Below, in pieces: positions 16,332 through 25,077 of a stretch of 64,000 nt of DNA. The DNA comes from UBA9676 sp963741615 (GTDB lineage Bacteria; Actinomycetota; Actinomycetes; Streptosporangiales; Streptosporangiaceae). The notes below the pieces were generated by a model. It was given only the letters and a program-made list of their open reading frames with translations, did no database searches and was not told the DNA's origin. Numbering within the stretch: position 1 is the first letter of the stretch; the number at the start of each line of letters is the position of its first letter. Location: contig CAVUIU010000030.1 in assembly GCA_963741615.1 (NCBI GenBank), positions 62,001 to 126,000 on the forward strand, written 5' to 3'. Position numbers and translations under genes: made by a program.

Positions 16332-17971
16332 GGCCGCCTCCTCCGCATCGACCGTCCCCGGCGCAGGTCGGCGAGCACCCGCCGGGCCGCGTTGTAGCCG
16401 GGCGCGCCGGTGACCCCGCCGCCCGGATGAGCTCCGGCGCCGCACAGGTACAGCCCCCGGACCGGCGTCGCGTACCGCGCCCAGCCAGGCACCGGCCGCA
16501 TGTGGAACATCTGGTCCGGGCTGATGTCGCCGTGGAAGATGTTGCCTTCGGTGAGGCCGTACTCGCGCTCCAGGTCGAGCGGGGTCAGCACCTGCCTGGC
16601 CACCACCGCCGCGGGCACGTTCGGCGCGAACTGGCCGATCCTGGCCAGGACCCGGTCGCCCAGCTCGTCCCGCAGGCCGTCCCAGTTTCCCGCGGCCAGC
16701 CGGTAGGGCAGGTACTGGACGAAGCAGGTCATGATGTGGCGGCCGGGCGGGGCCAGCGAGCCGTCCACGGCGGAGGCGACCACGCAGTCGATGAACAGCT
16801 GATCGGCGTCGGCCAGCTCGCCGCGCTTGGCCCGGTCGTAGCACGCGTCCGCGACCGCGAGATCGGGCGGGAGGGTGAAAAGCGCCCGGCGCCCCGGGCT
16901 GGCGTCCGCGGGCATCCCGCGTACCCGCGGCTCGGCGTCCAGCACCAGGTTGACCTTGCCGCACGGCCCGTCCATCCTGATCCCGCCGACCGCGGCCAGG
17001 AAGTCGCCGGGCAGCTCCGCCGCCTCGACCAGGTGCAGGAATGTCCGCTTGGGGTCGGCGCCGGAGAGCACCGTCCCGGCCGCGATCTCGGTGCCGTCCG
17101 CCAGCGCGACCCCGGCCGCCCGGCCGCCCAGCACCAGGATCCGGGCGACCGGCGCGCCGGTGGCGATCTGCATCCCGGCCGCGGCGCCCGCGGCGGCGAT
17201 CGCGTCGCTGATCGCGCCCATCCCGCCCAGCACGTGGCCGAAGAACCCCTGCTCCGCATGCTCGCCACCGGACAGCAGGTGGAAAGCCAGGCCGAGCAGG
17301 GTGCCCGGCTGGTAGGGACCGCCGTGCTTGCCGTACAGGTTGTTGGCCAGCAGCAGCGCCTTGGCCTGCCGTGAGGAGAACCTGGCATCGATGAACTGCC
17401 CCAGGCTGCCGGTCAGCAGCGTGGTCAGGCCCTCAATCTCGCGACCGCGCACGCCGCGCAGCCGCCGGCCCAGCCGCAGCAGCTCGCGGTAGCCGCGCAG
17501 GCCGGTGGCCCGGGTGTCCGGGGGCAGCTCCATGAACAGCGGCTGCAGCCGGGCGGCGAGTGCCCGCAGCTCCGCGTCGGCGGCCTCGAACGAGCGGGCG
17601 TCGGCGGGGGAGAACCGCACGATCTCCGTGGCGGTCCGGCCCGGGTCGCTCCACGCGGCGATCACCTCGCCGTCGTCCAGGGCTACCTGCAGCGCGGGCT
17701 GGCACGGCACCATCCGCAGCCCGTGCGCGGCCAGGTCCAGCTCCCTGATCACCTCGGGCCGCAGCATGGACGCGATGTAGGAGGTGGTGGACGCCCGGCA
17801 GCCGGGGGCGATCTCCTCGGTGACGCAGCAGCCACCGGCGATGTCACGCCGCTCGACCACGAGCGTGGCCAGGCCGGCCCGGGCGAGCAGCGCCCCGGCG
17901 GTCAGCCCGTTGTGCCCGGCGCCGACCACGATGACGTCCCATCGGGAGGCGGCCTGCGGGGAAGTCAGCAT
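16328..17971 (-). CDS. FAD-dependent oxidoreductase, phytoene-desaturase/PYROXD2-like
   Basis: A 547-residue flavoprotein. The dinucleotide-binding motif VIVVGAGHNGLTAGALLARAG near residue 14 and the C-terminal motif GLYLCGAGAHPGGGVTGAPG are typical of the CrtI/PYROXD2 branch of amine-oxidase-like flavoproteins. The central part contains the FAD-binding and substrate-cap segments (SPGRRALFTLPPDLAV, GNIFHGDISPDQMFHMRP). It is the first gene of a minus-strand pair with the Rieske oxygenase, and its ATG is 3 bp from a TetR-like palindrome. It could supply electrons, or catalyse a dehydrogenation step in the same pathway; the first would be unusual for a flavoprotein of this fold. Confidence 0.88.
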   Translation of the reverse strand: MLTSPQAASRWDVIVVGAGHNGLTAGALLARAGLATLVVERRDIAGGCCVTEEIAPGCRASTTSYIASMLRPEVIRELDLAAHGLRMVPCQPALQVALDDGEVIAAWSDPGRTATEIVRFSPADARSFEAADAELRALAARLQPLFMELPPDTRATGLRGYRELLRLGRRLRGVRGREIEGLTTLLTGSLGQFIDARFSSRQAKALLLANNLYGKHGGPYQPGTLLGLAFHLLSGGEHAEQGFFGHVLGGMGAISDAIAAAGAAAGMQIATGAPVARILVLGGRAAGVALADGTEIAAGTVLSGADPKRTFLHLVEAAELPGDFLAAVGGIRMDGPCGKVNLVLDAEPRVRGMPADASPGRRALFTLPPDLAVADACYDRAKRGELADADQLFIDCVVASAVDGSLAPPGRHIMTCFVQYLPYRLAAGNWDGLRDELGDRVLARIGQFAPNVPAAVVARQVLTPLDLEREYGLTEGNIFHGDISPDQMFHMRPVPGWARYATPVRGLYLCGAGAHPGGGVTGAPGYNAARRVLADLRRGRSMRRRRP

Positions 17972-17974
17972 CTC

Positions 17975-18088
17975 TGACTTTCAGTCAGTTAGAGGCGGCG
18001 ATCGTGCTGCAAAGTATGGTTAGATTGCCTGGCAGATGTCAATATGACGATACGGCTGAAGGACTAAGCTGCCCATGACTTTCGGTCA
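17975..18088. promoter_or_regulatory. TetR-like operator pair in the divergent promoter
   Basis: TGACTTTCAGTCA at 17975-17987 and TGACTTTCGGTCA at 18076-18088 are near-identical copies with inverted TGAC/GTCA arms around 5 bp. GTCAATATGAC at 18038-18048 is a third palindrome with the arms in the opposite order. The first touches the FAD gene's start and the second overlaps the regulator's predicted ATG. They are probable binding sites for the TetR protein encoded at 18075. Confidence 0.6.
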
Positions 18089-18827
18089 AACAATGGGCTC
18101 CTCCAGGGCGCGGGCGGTGCCCGCGGCAGCCGTTGAGCATGTCATGCCCGGGCCTGGCCGCGCGCCGGTGCGGGCGACCGCGCGCCAGCTGGCCAGACAG
18201 GAGCGGATCGTCGGCGTGGCGATGCGGCACTTCGCCGAGCGCGGGTACGAGGGCGTGCGGATCGACGAGATCGCCCGGGACGCTGGTGTGGCCAAGGGCG
18301 CCGTGTTCGGTTACTTCACCAGCAAGGCCGGTCTGTTCCTGGCCGCGTACCAGGCCGCGGCCAGCTCGTTCAGCAGCTACCTGGAGGCGCCGCCGGAGGT
18401 CCGGGCACAGGGCTTCTTCGCGGTCATCACCTACTGGCTCTTCGCCGCGCCGCATCTGATCCACGAGGACTGGGTGCCCTACCGGGTGACGCTGCTCGGC
18501 AACTACTGCTCCAGCCTGCAGCTGAGGCAGGAGATCACCCAGTTCCTGCTGCGTGAGGACCCGTACGGCACGCAGGAGTTCGTGCGGTTCGGCATCGACC
18601 GCGGTGAGATCCGCCGCGACATCGACCCCAAGATGGTCGTGTCCCTGGTGGACTGGCTGATGGACCGCTGCCAGGACGCGATCGTGACCGAGGAGCTGGA
18701 CCCCGGGCTCTTCGGCTCGGCCGCCCAGTCCCCGCAGCTGCGGGACCTGCGGGTGCAGCAGTTCGTGGAGCTGCTGCGCGGTGCCATCGGCGCAGGCCAG
18801 GCGGCTGGCGAAGGGCGGCCGGAATGA
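18075..18827 (+). CDS. TetR/AcrR-family transcriptional regulator
   Basis: A 250-residue regulator. The DNA-binding domain lies near residues 44-85: GVAMRHFAERGYEGVRIDEI, then AGVAKGAVFGYFTSKAGLF, the standard TetR helix-turn-helix. The remaining helices form a ligand pocket of normal size. ATG 18075 has an AAGGA sequence 11 bp upstream, but it overlaps one operator; downstream in-frame ATGs at 18093 or 18144 would also give an intact domain. It is divergent from the FAD/Rieske operon and overlaps the following hydrolase gene by 4 bp (ATGA). A plausible role is substrate-responsive repressor of both directions. Confidence 0.9.
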   Translation: MTFGQTMGSSRARAVPAAAVEHVMPGPGRAPVRATARQLARQERIVGVAMRHFAERGYEGVRIDEIARDAGVAKGAVFGYFTSKAGLFLAAYQAAASSFSSYLEAPPEVRAQGFFAVITYWLFAAPHLIHEDWVPYRVTLLGNYCSSLQLRQEITQFLLREDPYGTQEFVRFGIDRGEIRRDIDPKMVVSLVDWLMDRCQDAIVTEELDPGLFGSAAQSPQLRDLRVQQFVELLRGAIGAGQAAGEGRPE

Positions 18828-20842
18828 CGACGGGCCAGCACCTGACCGTCCGCGAGGCCAGGATCCCGGTGCGGGATGGCACCGGGCTCGCCGCCACGCT
18901 CTATCTCCCCGCGCAGTCGGCCGCGGCGGTCCCGGTACTGCTGGAGTACCTGCCCTACCGCAAGGACGACGCGATGCTCGCCCGGGACTACGAGCTGTAC
19001 GCGTACATGACCGCCCACGGTTACGCGGGCGCCAGGGTGGACATCCGCGGCACCGGCGGCAGTGGCGGCGACCTTCCCGAGGGCGAGTACACCGAGCAGG
19101 AGCAGCGCGACGCGGAGGACGTGATCGCCTGGCTGGCGGCCCAGCCGTGGTGCTCGGGCGCCGTCGGGATGTGGGGCATCTCCTGGGGCGGCTTCAACGC
19201 GATCCAGGTTGCGCTGCGGCGGCCGCCGGCCCTGAAGGCGATCATCGCGGTGGACGCCTCCGACGACCTGTTCCACGACGACGTGCACTACATCGACGGG
19301 CTGCTGCACCTCGACGAATATGCGCTGATGATCGACCACCTGAACGCGCTGCCGCCCGCGCCCGGCTTCCCGCTCGACGAGGCGACCCTGGCCGGCCGGT
19401 TCGACAGCGAGCCGTGGCTGGCGACCTGGCTGGCCAGGCAGCAGGACGGCCCCTACTGGCAGCGTGCCTCCCTGCGGCCGGGTTACGGCAGGCTCACGAT
19501 CCCGGCGTTCCTGATCGGCGGCTGGTACGACGGGTACCGGGACTCGGTGCCCCGGATGCTCGCCGCGGCGCCCGCCCCGGTCAAGATCATGATTGGCCCG
19601 TGGAACCACACCTTCCCGCATGACGCGGTGCCCGGGCCGGCCGTCGAATGGCGGGCCGACGCCGTCCGCTGGTGGGATCACTGGCTGAGGGGCGCCGAGA
19701 ACGGGATCATGTCCGAGCCGCCGGTCACGGTCTACGTGAGGCACTGGCACCCGCCGGACCCGGACCTGGCGGAGATCCCCGGCCGCTGGCGGACCGAGAC
19801 AGCGTTCCCACCCGAACGGACCTGCTACCGGGCCTGGTACTGCGGCCCGGAGGGTGACCTGCGCGCGGATCCGCCGGCCGGCGGTTCGGCCGCGCTGCGT
19901 TGCGTGCCGTCGGCCGGGGTGGAGGCCGGCCACTGGTGGGGCGAGCTGACCGCGGACCAGCGGGGCGCCGACGCGTTCAGCCTGGTTTTCGACAGCCCGC
20001 CGCTGGCGGAGGAGGTGGAGATCCTCGGCTTTCCGCTGGTGGAGCTGCATGGCAGCGCCGACGCGGAGCCACTGCACTGGTTCGGCCGGCTGGGTGACGT
20101 GGCACCGGACGGCACGGTCACCCTGGTGACCGGGGGAGGCCGGGCGGGACGGCCGGACCCGCTGCGCGACGGCGGCTCGCTTCCCGGCACCGCCCTGCCC
20201 GCCGCGTCCACCCCCCTGACCGGGGCCGCCCCGGGCACGCGGGCAGCCCTGCCGCTGGAGCTGCACGTCACCTCGTGGGTCTTCCCGCGCGGCCACCGGA
20301 TCCGGCTCGCGCTGTCCAACGCGATGTGGCCGATGATCTGGCCGACGCCGTACCCGGCCACGGCCACGGTGCGGCTGGGGCCGGCCGGGACCCGGCTGGT
20401 GCTGCCGGTGGTGCCGGCGGACCCGGTGGCCGACCAGCCCGCGCCGGTATTCGCCGAGCCGGGTCCGCCGGAGCACGCGCCCGGGGTCCGGCACTGGGGC
20501 GAGATGCTCCCGGTGCGCTGGACCCTGCAGCGCGACGACACCGGGGCCACCGCGCTCTGGTGGCGGGGCAGCACCGGCACCGAGTTCCCCTGGGGCGCGG
20601 TGGTGGACGAGGAGTACCTGCGCTACTCGGTGCACGACGCGCGGCCCGCCAGCGCCTCGGCGCACGGCGAGGCCCGCACCGAGATCCACGCCAGCGGCCG
20701 GCTGCTGATTTTCACCTCGATCCTCGATCTCGAAGGCGACGCTGAGTCGCTCCGCTACTCCTACCGCCGGGAACTGCGCCGCGATGGACTGCTCATCCGC
20801 GAGCGCGACTGGCAGCGCCGTTACCCGCGCGACGGCCACTGA
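18824..20842 (+). CDS. CocE/NonD-type hydrolase (X-Pro dipeptidyl-peptidase family S15)
   Basis: A 672-residue serine hydrolase. The catalytic domain has the nucleophile elbow GMWGISWGGF (Ser120), with the acid likely in IGGWYDGYRDS (~residue 230) and the His in WNHTFPHD (~260). The C-terminal half is the family's jelly-roll domain (HVTSWVFPRGHRIRLALSNA). Members split esters, amides or N-terminal dipeptides; the length of ~670 residues fits cocaine-esterase-like enzymes. No signal peptide is visible. It is coupled to the TetR gene by a 4-bp overlap and so is produced with its own regulator. Together with the importer and the oxygenase it suggests a pathway in which a bulky amide or ester is taken up and cleaved. 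Confidence 0.93.
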   Translation: MTTGQHLTVREARIPVRDGTGLAATLYLPAQSAAAVPVLLEYLPYRKDDAMLARDYELYAYMTAHGYAGARVDIRGTGGSGGDLPEGEYTEQEQRDAEDVIAWLAAQPWCSGAVGMWGISWGGFNAIQVALRRPPALKAIIAVDASDDLFHDDVHYIDGLLHLDEYALMIDHLNALPPAPGFPLDEATLAGRFDSEPWLATWLARQQDGPYWQRASLRPGYGRLTIPAFLIGGWYDGYRDSVPRMLAAAPAPVKIMIGPWNHTFPHDAVPGPAVEWRADAVRWWDHWLRGAENGIMSEPPVTVYVRHWHPPDPDLAEIPGRWRTETAFPPERTCYRAWYCGPEGDLRADPPAGGSAALRCVPSAGVEAGHWWGELTADQRGADAFSLVFDSPPLAEEVEILGFPLVELHGSADAEPLHWFGRLGDVAPDGTVTLVTGGGRAGRPDPLRDGGSLPGTALPAASTPLTGAAPGTRAALPLELHVTSWVFPRGHRIRLALSNAMWPMIWPTPYPATATVRLGPAGTRLVLPVVPADPVADQPAPVFAEPGPPEHAPGVRHWGEMLPVRWTLQRDDTGATALWWRGSTGTEFPWGAVVDEEYLRYSVHDARPASASAHGEARTEIHASGRLLIFTSILDLEGDAESLRYSYRRELRRDGLLIRERDWQRRYPRDGH

Positions 20843-20916
20843 GGCCAGGCCGCGCGGCTCCCTCCGCCACCGGCGGCACCGGCCCTGCTCCGGGCACCCT
20901 CAGATAGAGTCATATC

Positions 20917-21657
20917 GTGGCGGTTTATGATGTGCTGGCCCGGCATTACGATGCCGTGGCGGGAGATTCCTCGACCGAGGCCGCGTTTATTGACGGTATT
21001 ATCAAGCGCGCTCACGGCCAGGCCGACACGCTGCTGGAAGTTGCCTGCGGGACCGGCGGAATTATGGCTGGGCTAGCGGGCAGTTATCAGGTGAGCGGTC
21101 TCGATATATCGCCTGGCATGCTGGCGGTTGCCCGTGAGAAGCTCCCCGCGGGAACCCCGCTCTATGTGGCAGACATGAGCAGCTTTGAGCTGGGCATGAA
21201 ATTCGACGCCATCATATGTGTCTACCACGGTATCAACCACCTGCTCGGCTTCCCGGCCTGGGAGGGTTTTTTCGACTGCGCGTACCGGCACCTGAACGAC
21301 GGTGGCATGCTCGTCTTCGATACCTATACCGCGCGCACCCTCACAGCGATGGCAAGCCTCCCGGAGACGGTCCAGCAATTCGGTGAGAACTACCTCCATA
21401 TACGAGTTCGAACACGTGACGAAGTGGTGTTCGACTGGAATATCGAGGTGCGTGAGCCCCAGCCGGACGGCAGCTACAGATCGCTCACGGAGGTCATCAG
21501 GACGGTAGCATTTCCGCCGGCAAATATACGGGAGTCCCTGGGTGAAAGATTCGTCAATATAGTGATCATTGAGAGCGACGGCGACGGCGTCGATGACGAC
21601 GCCGAGAATCGCACCTGGTTCGTGTGCACGAAGCCAGGAGGGCCCGGCTCTGAATGA
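20917..21657 (+). CDS. Class I SAM-dependent methyltransferase
   Basis: A 246-residue methyltransferase starting at GTG 20917. SAM-binding motif I is LLEVACGTGG (residues 38-47), followed by VSGLDISPGMLAVAREKL (motif II region), YVADMSSFELGMKFDAIICV (motifs III-IV) and a typical C-terminal extension. The domain resembles the small-molecule O/N-methyltransferases often labelled by the 'Methyltransf_25' pattern. Base composition is less GC-rich and uses more A/T-ending codons than the surrounding genes, which suggests horizontal transfer. It lies beside the macro/ATPase/FRG cassette but on the opposite strand from the macro gene, so a functional link is possible, not shown. Confidence 0.88.
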   Translation: MAVYDVLARHYDAVAGDSSTEAAFIDGIIKRAHGQADTLLEVACGTGGIMAGLAGSYQVSGLDISPGMLAVAREKLPAGTPLYVADMSSFELGMKFDAIICVYHGINHLLGFPAWEGFFDCAYRHLNDGGMLVFDTYTARTLTAMASLPETVQQFGENYLHIRVRTRDEVVFDWNIEVREPQPDGSYRSLTEVIRTVAFPPANIRESLGERFVNIVIIESDGDGVDDDAENRTWFVCTKPGGPGSE

Positions 21658-21744
21658 TCGGCCACCGGCCCGGCCGGGAGGATGCGGATAGCCCGGGACG
21701 TTGTGTGCCGCCATCTTGTGTCAGGCCCGTGAATCCTCTCCGGA

Positions 21745-22574
21745 TCAGGCTTTCTTGTATCCCAGGTACCCGAGCAGCTTGCTAGCCGCGGAAAACGCCC
21801 GGGGGTCGAACTCCTCGTGGGAGACGATGATCTTGAGGTTCTTGGTCACCGGGCGCTCCAGGCTGGCGGCATGAAAGCTGAGAATGAGAAAGAGCAACAG
21901 CCCGTTGAACGGGAGCTGGCTGCGGGCGAACCCGGCGCCGATGACGGGACCACAACGAACGACGAGTTCTCGCGGCGCATGGCGGTCCACAATGCGTCAT
22001 AGGAGAATGCGAGGTCCTGCCAGGTCGTGCGGGAGCCGGCCGCTGTCTTGGTCAACAGGCAAAAGAGCCATCCATAATGTCCATCAGGGCTCGAGAACCG
22101 TATGGTTGTTCCTAGCGCTACGTCCGCGTCGCCCGGACCCGGCGGTTTCATGGCAAGTTGCTCCCGGAGCTTTCCCATGTCGTGCGCGAACCATCTCTCG
22201 GCGAGCTGGCCGATGAGTGAGTCAGGGCCCGTCTGATCCACGTCCAGCGACAGGCGGCGGTCTACCGTTACCACTATCCCGGATCCTTGGTCGAACACAT
22301 CGCCGACCCTCAGCTCGACGGCCCACAGGCCGGGCTCGAAGATGAACCGCCCGCTGGGTCTGGGAATTCGTATGATAAAACTGCCGAGAACGATAATGAG
22401 CAGGAAGATCACCCAGGCATATCTGGGAATATTCGCGACGAGGCTGGGGGAGACCAGTCCGGCAACACCGACGACCGTCCCCAGACCTCCCAGGCCGGCC
22501 AGAGCTGTTGCTACGAGGCCATTCTGATAGGTCTCCTTGACAACGAGCAAGTGGCGGTGCTGCCGAGCTGCCAT
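21745..22574 (-). pseudogene. Two-TM macro-domain protein, ThsA (type II Thoeris)-like, frameshifted
   Basis: Two frames together give one protein of about 276 residues. The first (from ATG 22574) has two hydrophobic helices (LVATALAGLGGLGTVVGVAG and YAWVIFLLIIVLGSFII) and then a macro-type domain starting WAVELRVGDVFDQGSG, with SLIGQLAERWFA and ALWTAMRREN. The second carries VIGAGFARSQLP and TKNLKIIVSHEEFD, the glycine-rich loop and C-terminal strand of the ThsA macro family. They join at about 21945, where restoring one C (G on the coding strand) reads VVVPVIGAGF. Known type II Thoeris effectors have the same TM-TM-macro plan and respond to an ADP-ribose-based signal. As sequenced the gene is broken; a base-call error is equally possible. 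Confidence 0.7.
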
Positions 22575-22719
22575 GGGTCACACTATGCCGTGAGCGGGGC
22601 TGGCGCGGCTACCTCCCGGGACAGAGGGGACGGGGTGGAAAAGGCCCCGCTGGGGTATCAGCTGATGTTCTGCTGGCTCTTTCCCCGATGGGGGGTTACG
22701 ATCCGGGTTGGGGGCGAGG

Positions 22720-24306
22720 ATGGGCAGCAGGCGGCGCCGGCTCGACCCTGTGGGGCCGTTTGGCAACCCGGACGGGTCACGGGCCGACATTGAGGATGTG
22801 CTCAGCGAGTTCGTCGACTTCGGTGGCAACCCGGCGTATGGCCACCTCGCCACCCGTGCGAACGACTCCATGGTGCGGGTCATCGTGGGCAAGCTCGGCG
22901 CCGGCAAGACGGTCTACCTGCGGCGGCTGCAGGATTTCCAGGCCCATCAGGACTCGGTCTACGCCGACGCACCGCAGCAGAGCTTGCCGAAGACCGAAGT
23001 TGTGGTGAAGGCGTGCCAGTGGTTCTCGGACCGTGTCCTGGTCGAGAAGTGGATGCAGATCTGGCAATGCGCGATCATGCGGTCGCTGGCCTCGTACGTG
23101 CTGTGCCGTCCCGAATTGCGCCAGCATTTGCGCGACGATCAGGCAGGCGAGATCGAGCAGTCCTACGGGCGGCTGCTCGACGACTTCCGCCGGCCCCGGT
23201 CGATCTACAGCCAGGTGCGCGACATCATCAACCAGCGGCAGACCGCCCATCAGCTGTCTACCTACCTCGACGACCCGCTCTGGGACGACCTCGAGGATCT
23301 GCTGGGCGAGGTCATCGGCCAGTGCAGGCCGATCTACTTCTACCTTGACGCGCTGGACGAGGAGTTCAGCCACGCCCCCATGTACTGGCTGAAGTGCCAG
23401 GAGGGGCTGTTCTATCAGGTCATGCGGCTGCTCCGCGACCACAGGCTGGGCGGCCGCCTGCATATCGTCGTCTGCATCCGCGACATCGTCATGTCGTCGG
23501 TGTACCGGTCAGAACACGCGCCGCGGTACTACAACGAACCGCACATCCGCGTCCTGACCTGGGACCGCAGCTCACTGCTCTATCTGCTGCAGCAAAAGCT
23601 GCGGCGGCTGCCGCCGTCACTGCTGATGCGGCGCTCCACCAACGGCCCCCCCACGATCGGAGACTGGCTCGGGGTCAACGGCCACTGGCCGGGACCCGAT
23701 GGCGACGGGACGATCGAGGACTACCTGCTCGCCCACACCAGGCTGATCCCGCGCGACATCATCTCGCTCGGCAACGAGCTGAACGAGGAGGTCCTGCGGC
23801 AGAAGCAGGCTGGCCACGAGGAGATGCCGCCGGCGGTTCTGCAGGGGGTGGTTCAGCGCTGCGCCAAGCGGTTCGGCGACTCCCAGCTCGCCCAGTGCGC
23901 CAACCAGATCTCCTCGGACCTCATGCCGAAGAACGCCGCCCTGCACAACTACTCCGAGTTGTTCACCAGCACCCAGGCCTACATCAGCGGCGTGCAGGAG
24001 GACGTTCGCTCCTTCGTCCGGATGATCGGCTTCGACCAGTTCCCGCGGGCGGATCTCCAGACACTGCAGGAAATGGCGGATCTGCACTTCGACCAGACGA
24101 CAGACCTCGCCTCCGTCCTGTGGCAGAACGGCCTGCTCGGGTACATCGACGAGAGCGGGCGGCGCCGGTTCTACTCCATGGGCGACGTCGAGCAGTTTCA
24201 CTTCCCGGACGCAGACACCTACGTGCTGCATCCGTGCCTGGTGAACACCGTCGGGGGAATCCGGCATGTGCCGGCGGGCTCCGCTGGAGCCGGGGACCGG
24301 CAGTGA
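22720..24306 (+). CDS. P-loop ATPase, defence-like, partner of FRG protein
   Basis: A 528-residue protein. Walker A is GKLGAGKT (residues 57-64) and the Walker B strand is IYFYLDALDEEF (~205), giving a STAND/AAA-like ATPase core of about 300 residues. The rest is helical with WRSSLLYLLQ-type segments but no recognised effector or repeat domain. ATG 22720 is chosen over an upstream TTG at 22708 as the closest ATG to a GGGGGCGAGG sequence. The gene overlaps the FRG gene by 4 bp (GTGA), and it is divergent from the TM-macro gene with 145 bp between. In known defence cassettes such ATPases act as sensors or regulators, so a regulatory role here is inferred, not shown. Confidence 0.78.
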   Translation: MGSRRRRLDPVGPFGNPDGSRADIEDVLSEFVDFGGNPAYGHLATRANDSMVRVIVGKLGAGKTVYLRRLQDFQAHQDSVYADAPQQSLPKTEVVVKACQWFSDRVLVEKWMQIWQCAIMRSLASYVLCRPELRQHLRDDQAGEIEQSYGRLLDDFRRPRSIYSQVRDIINQRQTAHQLSTYLDDPLWDDLEDLLGEVIGQCRPIYFYLDALDEEFSHAPMYWLKCQEGLFYQVMRLLRDHRLGGRLHIVVCIRDIVMSSVYRSEHAPRYYNEPHIRVLTWDRSSLLYLLQQKLRRLPPSLLMRRSTNGPPTIGDWLGVNGHWPGPDGDGTIEDYLLAHTRLIPRDIISLGNELNEEVLRQKQAGHEEMPPAVLQGVVQRCAKRFGDSQLAQCANQISSDLMPKNAALHNYSELFTSTQAYISGVQEDVRSFVRMIGFDQFPRADLQTLQEMADLHFDQTTDLASVLWQNGLLGYIDESGRRRFYSMGDVEQFHFPDADTYVLHPCLVNTVGGIRHVPAGSAGAGDRQ

Positions 24307-25046
24307 GCGCGATCCAGATCATCGAGTACGGCAGCTGGCACGAGCTCAAGCGGGATCTTTTTATCGAGCTGTTCGGCAAGAGCGGGTTCCGCCCCGGCCG
24401 TTACCTCTTCCGCGGCATGGGCAGTGCCGACTGGAGCCTGTCGTCCTCGTTCGACCGGCGCTTCTCATCACTCGGTCGTGACCAGCGGCTGCGGCTGTGG
24501 GAAGAGCTGATCCACGAGTGGCGGCGCAGCTGCGAGGAGACGGGCGTGCCGGATGCTGTCGTGCACGACGACCAGAAGCTGTGGGCACTCGGACAGCACA
24601 ACGGCTTGCCCACGCGCCTGCTCGACTGGACCACCAGTCCCTACGTCGCGGCGTTCTTCGCCTTCCAGGACTGGGTCCTTCAGCTGCCCGCGGAGTTCAG
24701 CCACGTCGCGATCTGGGCTCTGCACTTGGAGAACCCGGTGTGGTCAAAGGAGATGGGTGTCGAGATCGTCACCCCGCCGGCGCTGGAGAATATCCGGCTG
24801 CGCAACCAGAGCGGCAAGTTCACGCTCGCCAGGACGCCGTTCGCCACCCTGGAGGAGTACGTGGAGCAGTCCGCGACCGAACCGGCACTGACGAAGGTCG
24901 TGCTGCCCGCGATGGAAGCACTGCCGGCCCTGCCCGACCTCGATTCGATGGGGATCAACAACTATCACCTGTTCCCCGACTTCATGGGCCTGGCCGGGAT
25001 GGCCACCATGCGGCTGCTGCTGGAGCTGGCGGCCCGGCACCGGTGA
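24303..25046 (+). CDS. FRG-domain protein
   Basis: A 247-residue protein. The FRG signature is at residues 36-38 (PGRYLFRGMGSADWSL), and the second conserved block ALGQHNGLPTRLLDWTTSP near residue 100 is highly characteristic, as is YVAAFFAFQ after it. The FRG domain is a conserved domain of unknown biochemical activity, frequent in defence islands and in prophages. GTG 24303 overlaps the stop of the ATPase gene (GTGA), so the two are translated together, one copy each. An activity on NAD+ or a nucleic acid target would be consistent with the macro-domain partner but is only a hypothesis. Confidence 0.88.
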   Translation: MSAIQIIEYGSWHELKRDLFIELFGKSGFRPGRYLFRGMGSADWSLSSSFDRRFSSLGRDQRLRLWEELIHEWRRSCEETGVPDAVVHDDQKLWALGQHNGLPTRLLDWTTSPYVAAFFAFQDWVLQLPAEFSHVAIWALHLENPVWSKEMGVEIVTPPALENIRLRNQSGKFTLARTPFATLEEYVEQSATEPALTKVVLPAMEALPALPDLDSMGINNYHLFPDFMGLAGMATMRLLLELAARHR

Positions 25047-25077
25047 TCCGGCCGCCCCGGCGATGGCCAGCGGCCAG

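Noticed and set aside
18503..20839. Minus-strand open frame of ~780 codons opposite the CocE hydrolase
   Set aside because: The hydrolase has catalytic motifs and a coupled upstream regulator; the antisense frame is a composition artefact.
22708..22719. TTG at 22708 as start of the ATPase gene
   Set aside because: An ATG at 22720 in the same frame is a stronger start, and the extra residues add no domain.
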